NCBI RefSeq assembly: GCF_900110025.1
Contig: NZ_FOCE01000006.1
Span: 62,001-126,000, forward strand
Reading direction: 5' to 3'
DNA length: 64,000 nucleotides
Origin: Gemmobacter aquatilis
GTDB taxonomy: Bacteria > Pseudomonadota > Alphaproteobacteria > Rhodobacterales > Rhodobacteraceae
How positions within the stretch are numbered: the first letter of the stretch is position 1; each line of letters starts with the position of its first letter. The translations under genes and the position numbers were made by a program. Below are positions 63,649 to 64,000 of this stretch, piece after piece. The notes under the pieces are model-generated. The model was not told the origin of the DNA and did not search any database. It saw nothing but the letters and a program-made list of their open reading frames with translations.

Positions 63649-64000
63649 GTGCCCGACAGTCTCCCCTCTCTGACCCCGCAAGACGCGCTGGTGGCCGTGA
63701 TGATCGCCGTCTCCGCCTCGGACGAGAACATGCGCACGGCAGAACTGGTCGCCATTCAGCGCACCGTCAACCATATGCCGATCTTCGCCGCCTATGATCT
63801 GGACCGCATGCGCCAGATCGCCCAGACGATCTTCGACCTGTTCGAGGAAGAAGACGGGCTGGATGCGCTGTTCGGCCTGATCCGCGACGGGCTGCCGGAG
63901 CGGCTGTATGAAACCGCCTATGCGCTGGCCTGCGATGTCGCCGCCGCCGATGGCACGCTACGCGAGATCGAGCTGCGCATGCTGGAGGAAATCCGCGACG
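63649..64000 (+). CDS. TerB-like (tellurite-resistance family) protein, 3' end beyond the window
   Basis: The first 117 codons are present. The N-terminus MPDSLPSLTPQDALVAVMIA and the helical repeats VSASDENMRTAELVAI and ACDVAAADGTLREIELRM, each with an Asp/Glu-rich DENMRTAEL- or ADGTLREIE-type loop, match the TerB/DUF533 helical family that binds metals. The start is GTG at 63649 with AAAGGA eight bases upstream; the ATG at 63641 is out of frame. The role is unknown; TerB relatives take part in stress and metal-ion responses. Cut by the right edge. Confidence 0.75.
   Translation, partial: MPDSLPSLTPQDALVAVMIAVSASDENMRTAELVAIQRTVNHMPIFAAYDLDRMRQIAQTIFDLFEEEDGLDALFGLIRDGLPERLYETAYALACDVAAADGTLREIELRMLEEIRD

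Noticed and set aside
1-64000. CRISPR arrays, insertion sequences, tRNA or rRNA genes
   Set aside because: No regularly spaced repeat-spacer series, transposase frame, terminal inverted repeats with target duplication, cloverleaf or rRNA sequence was seen in the genes or gaps by eye. tRNAscan or an IS search would settle it.

Overview
This 64 kb window is GC-rich, gene-dense chromosomal DNA that looks like a member of the Rhodobacteraceae (Alphaproteobacteria). The evidence is a class I lysyl-tRNA synthetase, a PleD-type diguanylate cyclase next to a DUF3572 gene, an exact FnrL-type site (TTGATCCGGATCAA), TTTGCAAA elements of the short-chain acyl-CoA regulator type before a propionyl-CoA synthetase, and a MaeB-type malic enzyme. 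No insertion sequence, integrase, CRISPR array, tRNA or rRNA gene was found. The window reads as core genome with a few accessory-looking genes. Functions are inferred from motifs read by eye; no database search was run.

Layout. 1-6.6 kb: HAD phosphatase (cut by the edge), DUF3572 protein, PleD, an ECF sigma / small membrane protein / periplasmic metal-sensor operon with a Met-rich EF-hand protein beside it, then a DUF983 protein, a NUDIX hydrolase and a fatty acid desaturase. 6.7-16.6 kb: XRE regulator, two overlapping lipoprotein genes, aldo/keto reductase, SDR, metG, DEAD-box helicase, a small regulator-like gene, a possible structured RNA, thymidine kinase and a DMT transporter. 16.7-21.3 kb: acyl-CoA ligase with a GNAT, a membrane protein resembling an inactive M48 peptidase, and a SPOR protein. 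21.4-25.9 kb: five-gene nucleoside salvage operon cdd-deoA-deoB-add-upp in which every junction overlaps. 26-33 kb: maeB, prpE, nadK, glyA.

33-44 kb: an alpha/beta hydrolase, a 58-residue membrane protein with cytochrome b561 downstream of an FNR box, an enolase-superfamily racemase with a GNAT and a glycerate kinase, then an AraC regulator divergent from a four-gene fatty-acid oxidation cluster (SDR, thiolase, acyl-CoA dehydrogenase, CaiB-type CoA transferase/racemase), and a truncated globin. 44-50.7 kb: DUF2339 membrane protein, the YcjX/YcjF pair, truA and a small membrane protein. 50.7-58.4 kb: an acetate-type module (acs, adk, an MHS transporter with a large periplasmic insert, a single-domain response regulator), then SulP and a PNPOx-like protein. 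58.4-64 kb: a large beta-helix protein, a CHAD protein, class I LysRS and a TerB-like protein (cut by the edge).

Themes. Acyl-CoA metabolism recurs: prpE, acs, the ligase at 16.7 kb, and the beta-oxidation cluster. AMP made by Acs can be returned to the adenylate pool by Adk, encoded 5 nt downstream. The points I find most worth a second look are the possible structured RNA before tdk, the FNR-controlled micro-protein/cytochrome b561 pair, the helically spaced GTAAA repeats before acs, the MHS transporter insert, and the Met-rich EF-hand protein next to the ECF/metal-sensor operon.
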